Part shown: positions 32,419 to 43,914 of the stretch, in pieces
Position numbering within the stretch: the stretch's first letter is position 1
How the letters are laid out: every line of letters starts with the position of its first letter
NCBI RefSeq assembly: GCF_029633865.1
Contig: NC_079211.1
Span: 144,456,998 to 144,520,997, forward strand
DNA from: Lampris incognitus
Taxonomy: Eukaryota; Chordata; Actinopteri; Lampriformes; Lampridae
Direction of reading: 5' to 3'
DNA length: 64,000 nucleotides
Translations under genes and position numbers: made by a program
Notes under the pieces: model-generated
What the model was told of the DNA's origin: nothing
The model's input: the letters and a program-made list of their open reading frames with translations, nothing else
The model's database searches: none

Positions 32419-33034
32419 ATGAAGTATCTAGGGGTCTTGTTCACGAGTGAGGGTAGGATGGAGCGGGAGATTGACAGGCGGATTGGTGCAGTAATGCGGA
32501 CGTTGTACCGGACCGTTGTGGTGAAGAGGGAGCTGAGCCGGAAGGCAAAGCTCTCAATTTACCAGTCAAGTCTTTGTTCCAACCCTCACCTATGGTCATG
32601 AGCTTTGGGTAGTGACCGAAAGGATGAGTTCGCGGATACAAGCGGCTGAAATGAGTTTCCTTGGTAGGGTGTCTGGGCTCAGCCTTAGAGATAGGGTGAG
32701 GAGCTCGGACGTCCGGAGGGAGCTCGGAGTAGAGCCGCTGCTCCTTCGCATCAAAAGGAGCCAGTTGAGGCGGTTCGGGCATCTGATTAGGATGCCTCCT
32801 GGGCGCCTTCCTTTGGAGGTTTACCGGGCATGGCCAACTGGGAGGAGACCCCGGAGTAGACCCAGAACTCGCTGGAGGGACTACATGTCCAATCTGGCCT
32901 GGGAACGCTTTGGGATCCCCCAGGAGGTGCTGGAGGGCATTGCTGGGGAGAGGGACGTCTGGAGTTCCCTACTTAGCTTGCTGCCACCGCGACCCGACCC
33001 CGGAGAAGCGGCTGAAGAGGAGATGAGATGAGAT
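32419..33034 (+). mobile_element. 5'-truncated RTE-clade LINE (Rex3-like), (GATGA)n tail
   Basis: Frames in order: MKYLGVLFTSEGRMEREIDR, AVMRTLYRTVVVKRELSRKA, then after a frameshift MTERMSSRIQAAEMSFLGRV, SGLSLRDRVRSSDVRRELGV, QLRRFGHLIRMPPGRLP and RPRTRWRDYMSNLAWERFG. This is the post-polymerase C-terminus of an RTE-type protein. The tail is GATGAGATGAGAT at 33020-33032. It has inserted between the arms of an inverted repeat (32353-32388 and 33063-33101). Confidence 0.8.
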
Positions 33035-33144
33035 ATATATCATTTTTTCCCCCCCGGAAACTATCAATGGTGTTGATGAAAGTGCTCAACAAATGAGGAG
33101 CGGAATATTAAGCAGAATATTAATCTTTATATATAGTGGACCGG

Positions 33145-33254
33145 CGGCCTGTCCAGGGTGTCTCCCCGCCTGCCGCCCCATGACTGCTGGGATAGGCTCC
33201 AGCATCCCAGTGACCCTGAGAGCAGGGTGAGCGGTTAGGATAATGGATGGATGG
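33145..33254 (+). mobile_element. SINE family B, 3' fragment
   Basis: GGCGGCCTGTCCAGGGTGTC, GGGATAGGCTCCAGCATCCC, tail ATGGATGGATGG. Head missing. Confidence 0.85.
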
Positions 33255-33259
33255 AAGAC

Positions 33260-33766
33260 AGATTCCCATTTCGTGACAGATTTTTCACTATGTAGTAAAT
33301 AGGCAAGAATCTCAAATCATGTAAACAAATACCCCCCCGCCCCCTCTTCAGAGTTGGTAAAGCCAAGAGACCTACAGGATTCTAATCCGCGTGTCAAGAA
33401 GGCATGTTTAGGCTAATTTATCCGGAAATAAAGTCTGCGTTGACCCGGTAAAAGAGATTGGCAGCTTTCTGAGGTAGCGGCCCCCTATGAAATTACGATA
33501 CAAACGAGGGGAAAAGACAAACCGTCTGTGGCGAGACTGCATCTGTAAACACGAAAACACTCCTGAGGCAAAGAGGCAGGTGGTAAAAGCCTAACCACAG
33601 ATTCGCGGATACACAAAATTACATAAAACACAGTATGTAGGAGAGTTCGATCAATTTTTTTTTTTTTTTTGGATGAAAGAGCTACAGTTGTGCTCTATTC
33701 TAGGGAGAAGCTTTTTGGAAAGGAGCTTATTTTTAACTTTGGTAAATTGCTGCAAGTTATCATAGT
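33260..33766. other. Gene-free stretch
   Basis: Nothing recognised; poly-T at 33656-33670. Confidence 0.4.
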
Positions 33767-34065
33767 GCCGCGGTGGCTTAGTGGTTAGCACTCTTGTTTT
33801 TGCCTCATAAGAAGTGGGCCCTTGGGTTGGCTCTTCCATGCACAGTTTGCATGTTCTCCTTGTGTACATATGGGTAAAATAGGAGACTAAATTGACCGTA
33901 GGTGTGAATGGGAGTGCAGGTGGTTGTGTATGCAGACCCCAGGAAAGACTGGCGACCGGGGTACGCAGGGTGTCTCTCCGGGTCCCATCCAGTGCCTGCC
34001 GCGGTAGGTTACAGTCTTCAGCGACCCTCGATTGGATGAAGCTGATACGGGGTAATAAGTGAATC
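33767..34065 (+). mobile_element. Old tRNA-derived SINE related to family B
   Basis: CGCGGTGGCTTAGTGGTTAG (A box), CCCTTGGGTTGGCTC (decayed B box), CAGTTTGCATGTTCTCCTTG, GGTAGGTTACAGTC. Same plan as family B but strongly diverged and without the GGAT tail. Confidence 0.6.
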
Positions 34066-35470
34066 TGCGAGCCGTAAAAAGAGATTTCAGAAAAATATAT
34101 TGAGCGTACTTAAATAACTGGGCAGCGGTAACAAAAACCAAAAAATAAAAAAACCAGAAAGCTCAGACGTAACAGAAAGATCTCTCTCTGACCTTGGGGG
34201 GAAAAAGAGGAACGCGTTCTAGATGGAGTCTTTGGGTGGTGATGGGCGTGCGTTCGCCGTACCTGTTTTCTACGTTTTTGTTTGCGAGCGTTTTCTCAGG
34301 CGTCCGAAGTAGGATCGGTCAGACGGCGGCGCGTCGTGCGGTCGGTGGAGAAGGTCACCGGCTGCGGACTGCCCACCCTGCAGGATCCCCGATGACTCCG
34401 GGTCGCTCTCCATACTGGGAAGTGATACCGGCCAGTCAAAACTACAAACGCCAGGCAAAAAAACAAAAAAATTTGCTTTTCTCCCCCCAAACAATAGTCC
34501 TCATCAAGACCCCCCTCCCCCCACCACCCTCCTCCTCCTCTTCTTCTCTCACTCCTTCACAACCCCACTCCAACCCTAGGAACATTAGTACCCTACTCCT
34601 GGCGTCAAGCACCTGTTCTGACTAATTCTTAGTCTGTTATTCATTATCCACCTAACACCAGCTGTACGGGCTGTATAATTAGCATTCAAACCTAATTCCT
34701 TCTGTGTTTTACTAAATTAGGCTGTAGCGCAGCGCAGAAGCGAACCGTGACTCTTAACCCTTGGCACTCTGACCCCCTTCGCTCGTCAGGAAAAAAAGAA
34801 AAAGAAAAAAGGAAGCGAACTTCCGGCTAACCTTAGTGTGTCCTCTCCTATTGTTACTTCAAAAAGTTGCCTATGACAGTTCCAGTTCCTGAAACAAAAA
34901 ATTAACACGCTAGTCCAGCCTGGGCAATGCATCGAGCAAACAGCACGAGGAGTGAGTTATCACCAAAACAAATAACAGCCAATTTCTAAACAAAGTGCGA
35001 AGCCTCCTTATAAATAATTGTATCATCACACATGCTGTGTGTGCACTTCAGCGGAATATGGAAACAGCGGACCGGGGCGCAAACTCACAGCTATTCTTCT
35101 TCTCCGTGATGTTGGACTGTACAACTGAAGTTGGACTTGACTCCTCCCCCCTCCTCGTTTTCCTCTTCCTCTTCTTTTGGTTAACGTTACTTTTAGCCGG
35201 CAGGCGAATTTACTCGATATGTACATTTTCGCAGGCCGTTCTCATACCCCGGTCGTAGTAAAACGTACGAAAAGTAACGCACTAAGATTCGTATGTAACC
35301 CTGGGGGGGTGGAGGGGGGGTGGGTGGAGGGAAGCTGTCCTCGGGGGGGGGGGGGGGGGGAGGTTGGAGTGGATTCGTAGGATTATCCGTGAAAAATTGT
35401 GCGTAACTTTTCGTACGATATCACACGAACTGTTTCATGATGAGAATGCGTTGACATTTTCTAATGTCAG
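34066..35470. other. Gene-free stretch with G-runs
   Basis: No exon recognised. Poly-G tracts at 35303-35320 and 35343-35361, pyrimidine-rich 34505-34570. Confidence 0.4.
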
Positions 35471-35473
35471 ATA

Positions 35474-35506
35474 ATGGATGGATGGATGGATGGATGGATG
35501 GATGGG
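35474..35506. repeat. (GGAT)n microsatellite, likely SINE tail remnant
   Basis: About eight ATGG units preceded by GATAATGG, the usual junction of a family B SINE; the SINE body itself is absent. Confidence 0.8.
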
Positions 35507-35854
35507 TGTTGACATTTTGACATGTGGCCTCCATGTTTTTGCGAGGCGATGACGTTTTTAGAACGACTCCACCCACTCGGCGCTCAAGCCCTTCTATCCC
35601 CCTCTTTGGAGCTATGCCCCTCCCCCTTTGGAGCAGCTCCGGCTTGCAGTAATACGTACTTGGGGAAATGCGTGACAGCCACGCCCTAACTACCACACAA
35701 AGCACAAAACAACATCTCATGTAAGCCTACATACACATCATGACAGTGCACAGCCAAGCAACCATAAGCGACAGACACTTCAGAACCATGGACAGTGAAC
35801 ATCGATCCTGGCATTTCTGGAACCCACCACCACAAACAAGCAGTATTGTTAATA

Positions 35855-36112
35855 AAGCTCAGGTTGGACGGTTTGGAGACAAAGCAAGAGAGGCAAGATT
35901 GAGATGGTTTGGACATGTGTGGAGGAGAGACGCTGGGTAGATTGGGAGAAGGATGCTGAATATGGCGCTGCCGGGGAAGAGGAGAAGAGGAAGGCCAAAG
36001 AGGAGGTTTATGGATGTGGTGAGGGAGGAGATGCAGGTGGCTGGTGTGACAGAGGAAGATGCAGAGGACAGGAAGAGATGGACACGGATGATCCGCTGTG
36101 GCGCCACAGCGG
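35855..36112 (+). mobile_element. RTE-like LINE C-terminal fragment
   Basis: Nearly the same DNA as 53445-53700: GGTTGGACGGTTTGGAGAC, AGATTGAGATGGTTTGGACA, then WRRDAG, GRRMLNMALPGKRRRGRPKR and FMDVVREEMQVAGVTEEDAE. Truncated at both ends relative to the longer copy. Confidence 0.8.
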
Positions 36113-37370
36113 ACTACATGTTGCGGTAAATGTGCATAACGACCACCGAGTTGGTAAATTTACAGATTGACCGGTAATTCTGCATAATGCCATTTCCCCA
36201 AATAAACCTTAACACATACAAAACCAGTGGCAGTGACGGCCAGAATAAAAATCAGTTGGCATAATTTACCAAATTAAGCTTTGGCGTAACAAAGCCCACC
36301 CGTTAAGATGGACGATATGACGAGGTCAAATTTACTGTCATTTGAGAGTACTCTCATTGAATTACGACTGCTCGGACCTCTGTAAAATTACAGCCGGACC
36401 ACCAGTCACAGAGCTGGAAGTGTAGCATTTCCTTCCCGGCAACAGCCGAGGCGGCAAAATCCTGATAGGGCGACAAAGGGAGCGTCTTTCATTTAACCCC
36501 TCGCATTCCGACCGCAACTGAATAGGCAGGTTTGAAGGGTTTATTTTCTCAAGAAACATTTTGTTTAGACGTCGATTGTCAAGATTATGAATTCATAAAA
36601 TAGATTCGAGCCGATGACTTTTTATATAGGGTGCTCTGATGCCCCCCCACCCTCCCCCATGCAGCAGTTCCCAAACTTCTTGCTGTAGAGAGTTTTTTGG
36701 GCATCAGGCCATTCAGTACTACTCTAGTTTTGTAGAGCACTTGCCACAACAAAGTATTGTAGCGATTACAGTATTGTAGACATTACAGTATCTAGATTAC
36801 AGTGTTGTACACATCCCAGTATAGCGTTGTTGCTGTAACCCGGTATCTCGGATGTGATGCTGTTGCTGCGGCAGTGTGAACTGCTGATGGGTATAATGCG
36901 TTTGTCAGCCCACCCACCCAATATCCCCACCAGCCATCCCTGCTTATGTGTAAAATCAGTCGTTCCATCTAAACAACGCGCCGAGCCGTGATCCTCGCTG
37001 CGTGTGAAAGCTTACTTTACAAGTAAAAACAGTTTCTGATTATTATTTGCGTCTTTGTTCTGATCGGCATCAAATCGCTGGTTGAAAAATTGCCTGAAAG
37101 GGATTTGTCATCTTTCATAACATCTAAAAAAAAAAAAATGAGGGTACTTTTAGGCTTGGCTGTGTTGCTGTATCTTCCGCCTCTTCGCTTCACTCATTGA
37201 GCTCCCTCGGAGATTATCCTAACAAGTTATCAAAGTCTTCCTCTTGTGCAAAGTCGGCCCGCGGATTTCCACGCCAGAGTTGCTGGCTGCATCCTGATGT
37301 ACTCGAAGACAAAAACGCACAGCAATATCGTCTGTTCTCGATATTTTATTCCTTGTATTGAATACATTTA
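36113..37370. other. Gene-free stretch
   Basis: Nothing recognised; repeated short words TACAGTATTGTAG at 36765-36810. Confidence 0.4.
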
Positions 37371-37374
37371 TTTC

Positions 37375-37807
37375 TGTAACCCATTTTTCTGGACTTGCCT
37401 GTTAAGTTCCTGTTATGAGCCGTCGCCACAGTGTATGCCTTGAGCTCTTATTTTGAAGGCTGAAGAGAGAGAGGAAGCGCCGTACGCAGTGCGGTGGCGG
37501 TGGCGTTGACTGTTGAGGAAGAATCCGAATAAAGTGGTCCTCGTGTGAAGGTGGAGCCTCCGTATTTGTTATTTCATAGTTTCATACCGTATAGGCGACG
37601 TCTACAAACCCTCGGCTACAACGGTGGCAGCGTTGGGATGCTCGTGCCAACGTCCCTCAAGAGTCAACTCCACCGCCGCCACACTGCGTAGAGCACTTCG
37701 GCTCTCTCTTCAGCCTTCGAAATAAGAGCTCGAGGCATCTACTGTGGCGACGGCTTATAACAGCAACTTAAAACCACTAACGGGCAAGTCCAGAAAAATA
37801 GGTTACA
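37375..37807. mobile_element. Inverted LTR-like structure with tRNA-Leu-type primer-binding site
   Basis: 37375-37620 looks like a 246-bp LTR (TGTAACC ... GGCTACA, with an AATAAA at about 37530). It is followed by GGTGGCAGCGTTGGGAT at 37624-37639, a near match to a tRNA-Leu primer-binding site. An inverted copy of its first ~145 bp follows at about 37655-37807, ending AATAGGTTACA. The whole is flanked by TTTC (37371-37374 and 37808-37811). The two arms agree over GGACTTGCC, GCCGTCGCCACAGT, GAGCTCTTATTT and GAAGGCTGAAGAGAGAG. Either a foldback element or an LTR retroelement rearranged into a palindrome. Confidence 0.6.
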
Positions 37808-37862
37808 TTTCTAACTTTTATAATGGGGATAAATTTACATTTATAGAGTTTACGTGCATTTT

Positions 37863-38146
37863 AGGCGGCGGTGGCTCGGGGGTAGAGCGGGTCGTCTGGT
37901 AACCGGAGGGTCGCTGGTTCGATGCTCGGCTCCTCCGTGCAGAAATGTCGAGGTGTCCTTGAGCAAGACACCTGCTGCCCCTGATGAGCTGGTTCTTACC
38001 TTGCACGGCGGACACTGTTATCATTATATGAGTGTGTGTGTGTGTGTATGTGTGTGTGGGTGAATGTGAGTCATTAATTGATTGAAAAGCGCTGTGATCG
38101 GCTGCCGCGGCTAGAAAAGCGCTACATAAATGCAATCCATTTATAT
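37863..38146 (+). mobile_element. tRNA-derived SINE family C
   Basis: GGCGGTGGCTCGGGGGTAGA (A box), GTCGCTGGTTCGATGC (B box), AGGTGTCCTTGAGCAAGAC, a (GT)n stretch at 38031-38058, and the 3' end GAAAAGCGCTACATAAATGC. Related copies at 55090 and 57700. Confidence 0.8.
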
Positions 38147-40010
38147 CTTCTCCAAGGCCCCTGAGCAGCTCTGCCGGTCCGCTGCTCTGCTGGAGTAATA
38201 TAATGGCGATAAGAAATAGGAGATAATGTACCGTCCCACTCGAGCATTTCCTTTTTTTCAGGAGTAATGACAGGGTTTGTGGGAGATGTGTAGTGACTCG
38301 GTAGTAATTTCCCAGAAGGCCAGTGGTCCTCTCTATTAGCAGTAATACTGGTACACCTCACAACTTTGGAAACAGTCTGTTCCCTAACTTTTTTTCCCTT
38401 TCTTTTCCTGTCCCAGTGTCTGAATAGATGGCCAACTTGCAGTGGAATTAAGCGTCCTTTATTTTTGGCCGTTGCTCCGGACTAGTTTTTGCAGAGGTCC
38501 ATCTGGACAGGGGGGCTTTGGAAATAAAATGTGCTCTGCATTGCAACTCTCAAATGTTTCTTTTTGCCTAACAGACTTTGTCAGGGTGTGCGGCAGCACA
38601 CTGCTTTCCTTTCTGATGTGGTCTAATATAAGAACTTCCCTCTCCCATTGTTGCTGCTATAATGGCTTTCTCTCCCCAGGACCAAAATAGAGCGCTGTAG
38701 CTAAGTTCCTCCTACTTTGGCAGGTTTTAGGTTAAACCGCAGATTTAAAGCCGGTGCATCTGGAGTCAGAATGGAAGTCCTCTTAAAAGGTGAAGGGTAA
38801 ATAGAGACCGTTTCACTAGAGAGGGAAAGAGCACATCACATTTATGCAAACAAGAGGTCCTAAATACTAAGAATTTCAACGTCATTTGTATTGTTTTCAC
38901 AGCAGTGTTTATTTCCAGGTTATTTAAAGTGCACACCTCCGTCAGTCAACAAGCTCCACGCAGCGTTTGAGTCATGTGGTTGTGCAGCAGCAGTGTGAGG
39001 ACTGTTTCCAGGAATGACTCGAAACTGAGGGAAAATGACCTTTTAATGGCATTGATGAAAAAAAAAACGACTTTTCATGATTGTGTCATCTTCAATCAAT
39101 GACACAGATAGCCAGGCATGGGCAAAAACACATTTGAATGTATTTTGATACTAAATGCAAAAACCTCACATGCAAAAGTATTTCAATAAACTACCAAGTA
39201 CTGCTATCAGAATCCATCAAAATGAATGACAGTATTTTGACATCTAGCATCAGATTTAAAAATGTATATATAAATGTACATATACAGTGTGCATGGATAA
39301 ACATATTAAGTATCCATCCCTCCATCCGTCTGTTTGTACATCTGTCGTCCGTTCATCCATCCATCCACCCACCCATTCATTTTCTTCCCGCTTGTTCGAC
39401 TGGAGTCATAGTGACTCTAACATCACCCTGGCAACAGGGCATAGAAAGCATTAAATCAAATATAATCTACGTAATTTCCTAAATACAATACACACAATGG
39501 GTTCAGGTCAATGGAATTTAAGAATATATTTCTTATCAAGAAATGACACCATATTTCATATTTGTGTTATTATTTTTACTATTTCTTGAAAAATTTCCAT
39601 CAACCGCTAACAAGTAATCTCTCAGAAAAAAAACAACAACTCATAAATAAATTTAAATAACCGAGCACTTCAAATCAAAGTGTGCTAGATTTACAAAAAA
39701 AAAAAGACATTATCTTGTTGGAAAGTCACCCAGAAATATGTGTGACTAAAATCAGACAGTAATGGTCAAGTCTGTTTTTTTTTTTTTTTTACAATTTCTT
39801 TGTGTAGTCCTAAATCACAGTTATCATATTATAGGGCTTTAAATTCACATCACACCCACCTTACAAAAGCGGGTACCTACGGTAAACGACCCTCGACTCG
39901 GATAAGTAAAAAGTCCACAGAAGACGTGTGCAGGCAAGGAAACCCCAGAAAGAGCATCAGAGACGGCGTCCCTTTTTCGGGATGGATAGGGATGCAGGAG
40001 GTGCTGAGAG
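38147..40010. other. Gene-free stretch with degenerate (CATC)n
   Basis: A (CATC)n-type tract at 39310-39380 followed by ATTTTCTTCCCGCTTG looks like an antisense SINE tail. Poly-A and poly-T runs at 39690-39705 and 39775-39790. No exon. Confidence 0.4.
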
Positions 40011-40130
40011 GGCAGGGTGGACAATGTGGCGACAGATTTACAGATGCGAGATGCAAGATGCAAGAATCGGTCCGTTTCAAAAGCAACACATTCAGATAGA
40101 AGAATCTTTTGTTCCTCGAAACTCCCTCCT
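40011..40130 (+). repeat. Segment duplicated in inverted orientation at 41061-41173
   Basis: About 113 of 120 bases correspond to the reverse complement of 41061-41173, including CAGGGTGGACAATGTGGCG and AAAGCAACACATTCAGATAG; this copy has seven extra bases in a GATGCAA repeat. Confidence 0.85.
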
Positions 40131-40155
40131 CAATTCTGCCCCAGCTCAGCCCCAA

Positions 40156-40440
40156 ACTAGGGGTGGGTGGGCGATATGGCAAAAAATATATCACGATTTT
40201 TTTCCCAGGAAGGATCACAATCCACAATTTTATCATGATTCTTTTTCATGTTGGTTTTTAAGACTACTTTGCAAGATACTGAACAGTACAACCAAACTAA
40301 TGTCCTTATTGGGAAAAAAAAACCCATACAAGGTAACAAAACCTAAAAGAAAACGGAATAACGGACTATTTAGGCCAAAGTACCTTTTTCAGCAGATTTT
40401 AATCAAGTGTGCAGTTCTGTGAAGTGTGAACATTCAGCAA
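40156..40440. mobile_element. Possible hAT end (AGGGGTGGG) fragment
   Basis: CTAGGGGTGGGTGGGCGATA and following AT-rich text resemble the left end of the hAT element at 51714. The right end was not found. Confidence 0.35.
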
Positions 40441-41019
40441 GAATTTTGACATGATTTAGACTTGTATTCAAGTACAATCAGAGGCTTTTGCATAACTCCC
40501 AAAATGAATATTGGTTTCACAAAGTAAACATCCTGAACCTCCTCCCTCACTCCGAATTTCCTTCTCCCTCTGTCTTTACTCCTCCTACTGCTTCCAGCAC
40601 TGAGACCCTCATTTTGTATGCCCCCCCCAAACAGAAAGTTTACAAACCGCCCCTCTTCCAGTTCCACAATTCGTTCCCTTAAACCAGTTCCCTCGCCTTC
40701 CTTCAGTCCATCACTCCCGTCATCACCTGTTTAGCCAACACTTAAAACTTGTCGCTCTTTTCTGGTGTCTTTCCATCCAGGTTTCAGCCAGTTTGAGTCA
40801 AAATGGTGCCAAAGGAAAAAAAAAACTTCACTTGACCCTACTTTGGTCCATAACTATCGGATGGTCTCCTTGCTCCCATTCTTAGCCAAAACTCAAACAA
40901 CTAGCATACAATCATCTCTCCTCCCTTTTCTCCAAGAATAAATGACTTAATCTAAATCAGTCTGAGTTAAGGAGTGGTCACTCCATTGAAAGTTCTCTTC
41001 TCTTTTTTTTTTTTTTGGA

Positions 41020-41555
41020 CTTTTCCCTCCTTTTTTCTCCCCAATTGTATCCGGCCAATTAGGAGGGAGTTTCGAGGAACAAAAGATTCTTCTATCTGAA
41101 TGTGTTGCTTTTGAAACGGACTGATTCTTGCATCTTGCATCTGTAAATCTGTCGCCACATTGTCCACCCTGCCCACTCTTCCGAGCCATCCTGGTCGCTG
41201 CTCCACCCTCTCTGCCGATCCGGGGAGGGCTGCAGACTACCACATACCTCCTCCCATACATGTGGAGTCGCCAGCTGCTTCTTTTCACCTGACAGTGGGG
41301 AGTTTCGCCAGGGGGACGTAGCACGTGGGAGGAACACGCTATTCCTCCCAGTTCCAGGCGCCTCGACCGACAACAGGAGGTGCTAGTGCAGCGACCAGAG
41401 TCCAGAACACATACCCACATCCGGCTTCTCACCCACAGACACGGCCAATTGTGTCTGTAGGGATGCCCGACCAAGCCGGAGGTAACACAGGGATTCGAAC
41501 CGGCGATCCTGGTGTTGGTAGGCAACGGAATAGACCGCTACGCTACCCAGACGCC
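41020..41555 (-). mobile_element. SINE family A, full length, with a 113-bp foreign patch
   Basis: Head at the right end: GGCGTCTGGGTAGCGTAGCG (A box), GATCGCCGGTTCGAATCCC (B box). The body is standard, but near the 3' end the 113 bp at 41061-41173 replace about four bases of the normal CAATTACCCCACTC. That patch is an inverted copy of 40011-40130. Confidence 0.85.
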
Positions 41556-42141
41556 TCAAACCATCAGCACACATCCTCCCTTCACCTCTCCACTTCATTT
41601 GACCCAGTGAATCATCAGGTTGTACTGTCTACACTGATGGACTTGGGCATTGCACGGCACTAACGTGGATCCATTTGCACCTGACAGGGAAGTCATACCA
41701 AGTATCATGGAGGGGTCAGGTGAGGGTCCCCCAGCAGGTCACAACTGGCGTGCCTTGAGACTCGGTGCTTGGGCTCGTTTCTTTTTACACAGCATACCAC
41801 CTCACTTGGCCCGGTCATCTCGGCACATGGCTTCCCTTGCCATTGCTATGCCAATGACACCTTACTATACCTTTCTTTTCTGTCAGAGGACACTGAAATA
41901 TCTGCTCATGTTGCTGCTCTCCTACTTGACATATCCGCGCCTCCGGCTTAACTTGTCAAAAACTGAGTTGCTGAACATCCCTTGCCAAACCTCACTCCCT
42001 GGAGACTTATTGATCAGGCTCATTGTGTCAACTATTATGCCCTCCAAATCTACAAGGAGCCTCAGGGTTATGATCGACCACCAGTTCTCATTTTCTGACC
42101 ACATTGCAGCTGTCTACTTTTCCTGCTACTTTGCTCTATAC

Positions 42142-42952
42142 CAGTGGTTCTCAACCTTTTTGGGGGTCCTGGACCCCCTGCGTATTTTTGATCTACCCTG
42201 AGGACCCCTCCACCTGATCTTGGGGGAGGGGGTTGCAATTTGATAGAAACAGTAGAAACTGCATTTTAAATTGCATTATAGCATTTATGCACTTTTTGGG
42301 GCAAAAATAAGAGCTTTCAGTTGTAACTTAGATATAGTTAACAAAACAGAATTCTTATGCAGTAACTTTCAGATATATGTAACAAAACAGAATATGTATT
42401 CAGTAACTTTCAGATATATGTAACAAAACAGAATATGTATTCAGTAACTTTCAGATATATGTAACAAAACAGAATATGTATTCAGTAACTTTCAGATATA
42501 TGTAACAAAACAGAATATGTATTCAGTAACTTTCAGATATATGTAACAAAACAGAATATGTATTCAGTAACTTTCAGATATATGTAACAACACAGAATAT
42601 GTATTCAGTAACTTTCAGATATATGTAACAAAACAGAATATGTATTCAGTAACTTTCAGATATATGTAACAACAAAATGTTTATGCAGTAACTTTTAACA
42701 ATGAAAACGGGAGCGAGATCTCTTATTAAAATACAATAAATTACACTTGTGAAACAGATGTAATTAGAGAAAAAAGTCCTGTTACCCTTTATAGTTTAGG
42801 TAGATAAAGGTCTCAGTCACATTTGAGTAAAATAATCCTATTTCTATAAATGTCATAGGATCTTTTTTTTAAAGATATTTTATTTTCACGGACCCCTTGC
42901 AATTACACCACGGACCACTAGGGGTCCGCGGACCCCCGGTTGAGAAACACTG
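42142..42952. mobile_element. Non-autonomous hAT element with internal minisatellite
   Basis: Terminal inverted repeats CAGTGGTTCTCAACC (42142) and GGTTGAGAAACACTG (ending 42952). Perfect 8-bp target duplication CTCTATAC (42134-42141 and 42953-42960). Subterminal GGACCCC/GGGGTCC words on both sides. No transposase frame. It splits the L2 reading frame. Confidence 0.92.
42320..42705. repeat. 41-bp minisatellite, about 8-9 units
   Basis: Unit AGTAACTTTCAGATATATGT plus AACAAAACAGAATATGTATTC repeats head-to-tail from 42361, nearly identical between units, with degenerate units at each edge. It lies inside the hAT element. Confidence 0.95.
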
Positions 42953-43914
42953 CTCTATACAACATCCGAAAGAGCTGACTATACCTATGAGAGCATGCCA
43001 CACAGTTCATGTTCCAGACACTGGTCATCTTACAGTGAGACTATTAAAATGCAAATTTTGCTGGTCTTTCAGATTGTGTTATCAAACTGGTGCAAAAAAA
43101 AAAAATCCAGAATGGTGGTGTGTCGTTCATTTTCAACCTGCCCATGACGCACACATGATCTCACTCTTTTCTACCTTTGTCTAGCCTCTGGAAGGCTACT
43201 GTCTACGTCTGCTTGAAAAGGGCCAAGCTCTAAATTTAGACTTTTCTCTCGCTAGAATGGCGGATGAATTCCTGGGTTCCAAGAGAGTTCCTGCTCAGGC
43301 CTACTTTAATCCATAAACATGACTGTTGCATTGATTTGCAGCATTATTCGGCATAGTTGTGATTTGAATCCCGTATTTGCTCCACTGCTGGTGATCTACC
43401 AACTATTGCACACTTGTGCCATCTGCTTTTGACATTACATGTATTCTTGGCTATGATACGACCGTTATATCGATTTGAATCTACTTTTACTCACATGGCT
43501 AGTGGCGATGTACCTGTTGTACACTTATACGAGTTGTGCTTGACACGACATGCACTTTTGGCTATGATGTGATACCTGTACGTTTACACACAAGCATCTG
43601 CTAATTGATGACTCTTGTAAGTTGCTTTTTGTAAAAGCCTCTAAAAGGCAAATGAGAAAATGTAAATGCAAGATAAGCAGTCCATGATGACACTTAATGA
43701 CCATGCGTGTGATTGCAAAATCAGCCGGGTTTCCAATTTAAAAAGTCCAGATTCAGAATCAGTCCTTGAACTCACTGACATCTTTAGGTTAATCACCATT
43801 CCACAAGCTGGCCCGTATAGGTCTTTTTGACTAGAGCTGAAATAGGAAATAGACACAGCCCACTTGTCGTTATAATTCTGTGTGGTAAAACATTTTACTA
43901 TGAGCATGAGACAT

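Larger units (their letters stand above)
40660..43670 (+). mobile_element. L2-clade LINE relic carrying nested SINE and hAT insertions
   Basis: Fragments of an L2 reverse transcriptase in order: SLLPV-like start, NYRMVSLLPFLAKT region (40850-40900), FDPVNHQVVLSTLMDLGI (41597-41655), VPQQVTTG-like turn, CHCYANDTLLYLSF (41835-41880; the catalytic ADD reads AND), LRLNLSKTELLNIPCQTSLP, then FALYN split by a hAT at 42142-42952. A long 3' UTR ends with the L2 tail TTGTAAGTTGCTTTT ... AAATGTAAATG at 43615-43670. A SINE occupies 41020-41555. Frameshifts and the mutated catalytic site make it dead. Confidence 0.7.

Noticed and set aside
40947..41525. 192-codon minus-strand frame
   Set aside because: It is the translation of a family A SINE and its 113-bp patch.
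42320..42705. Regular 41-bp repeats as a CRISPR-like array
   Set aside because: Units are contiguous with no spacers, the array sits inside a hAT element, and the genome is eukaryotic.
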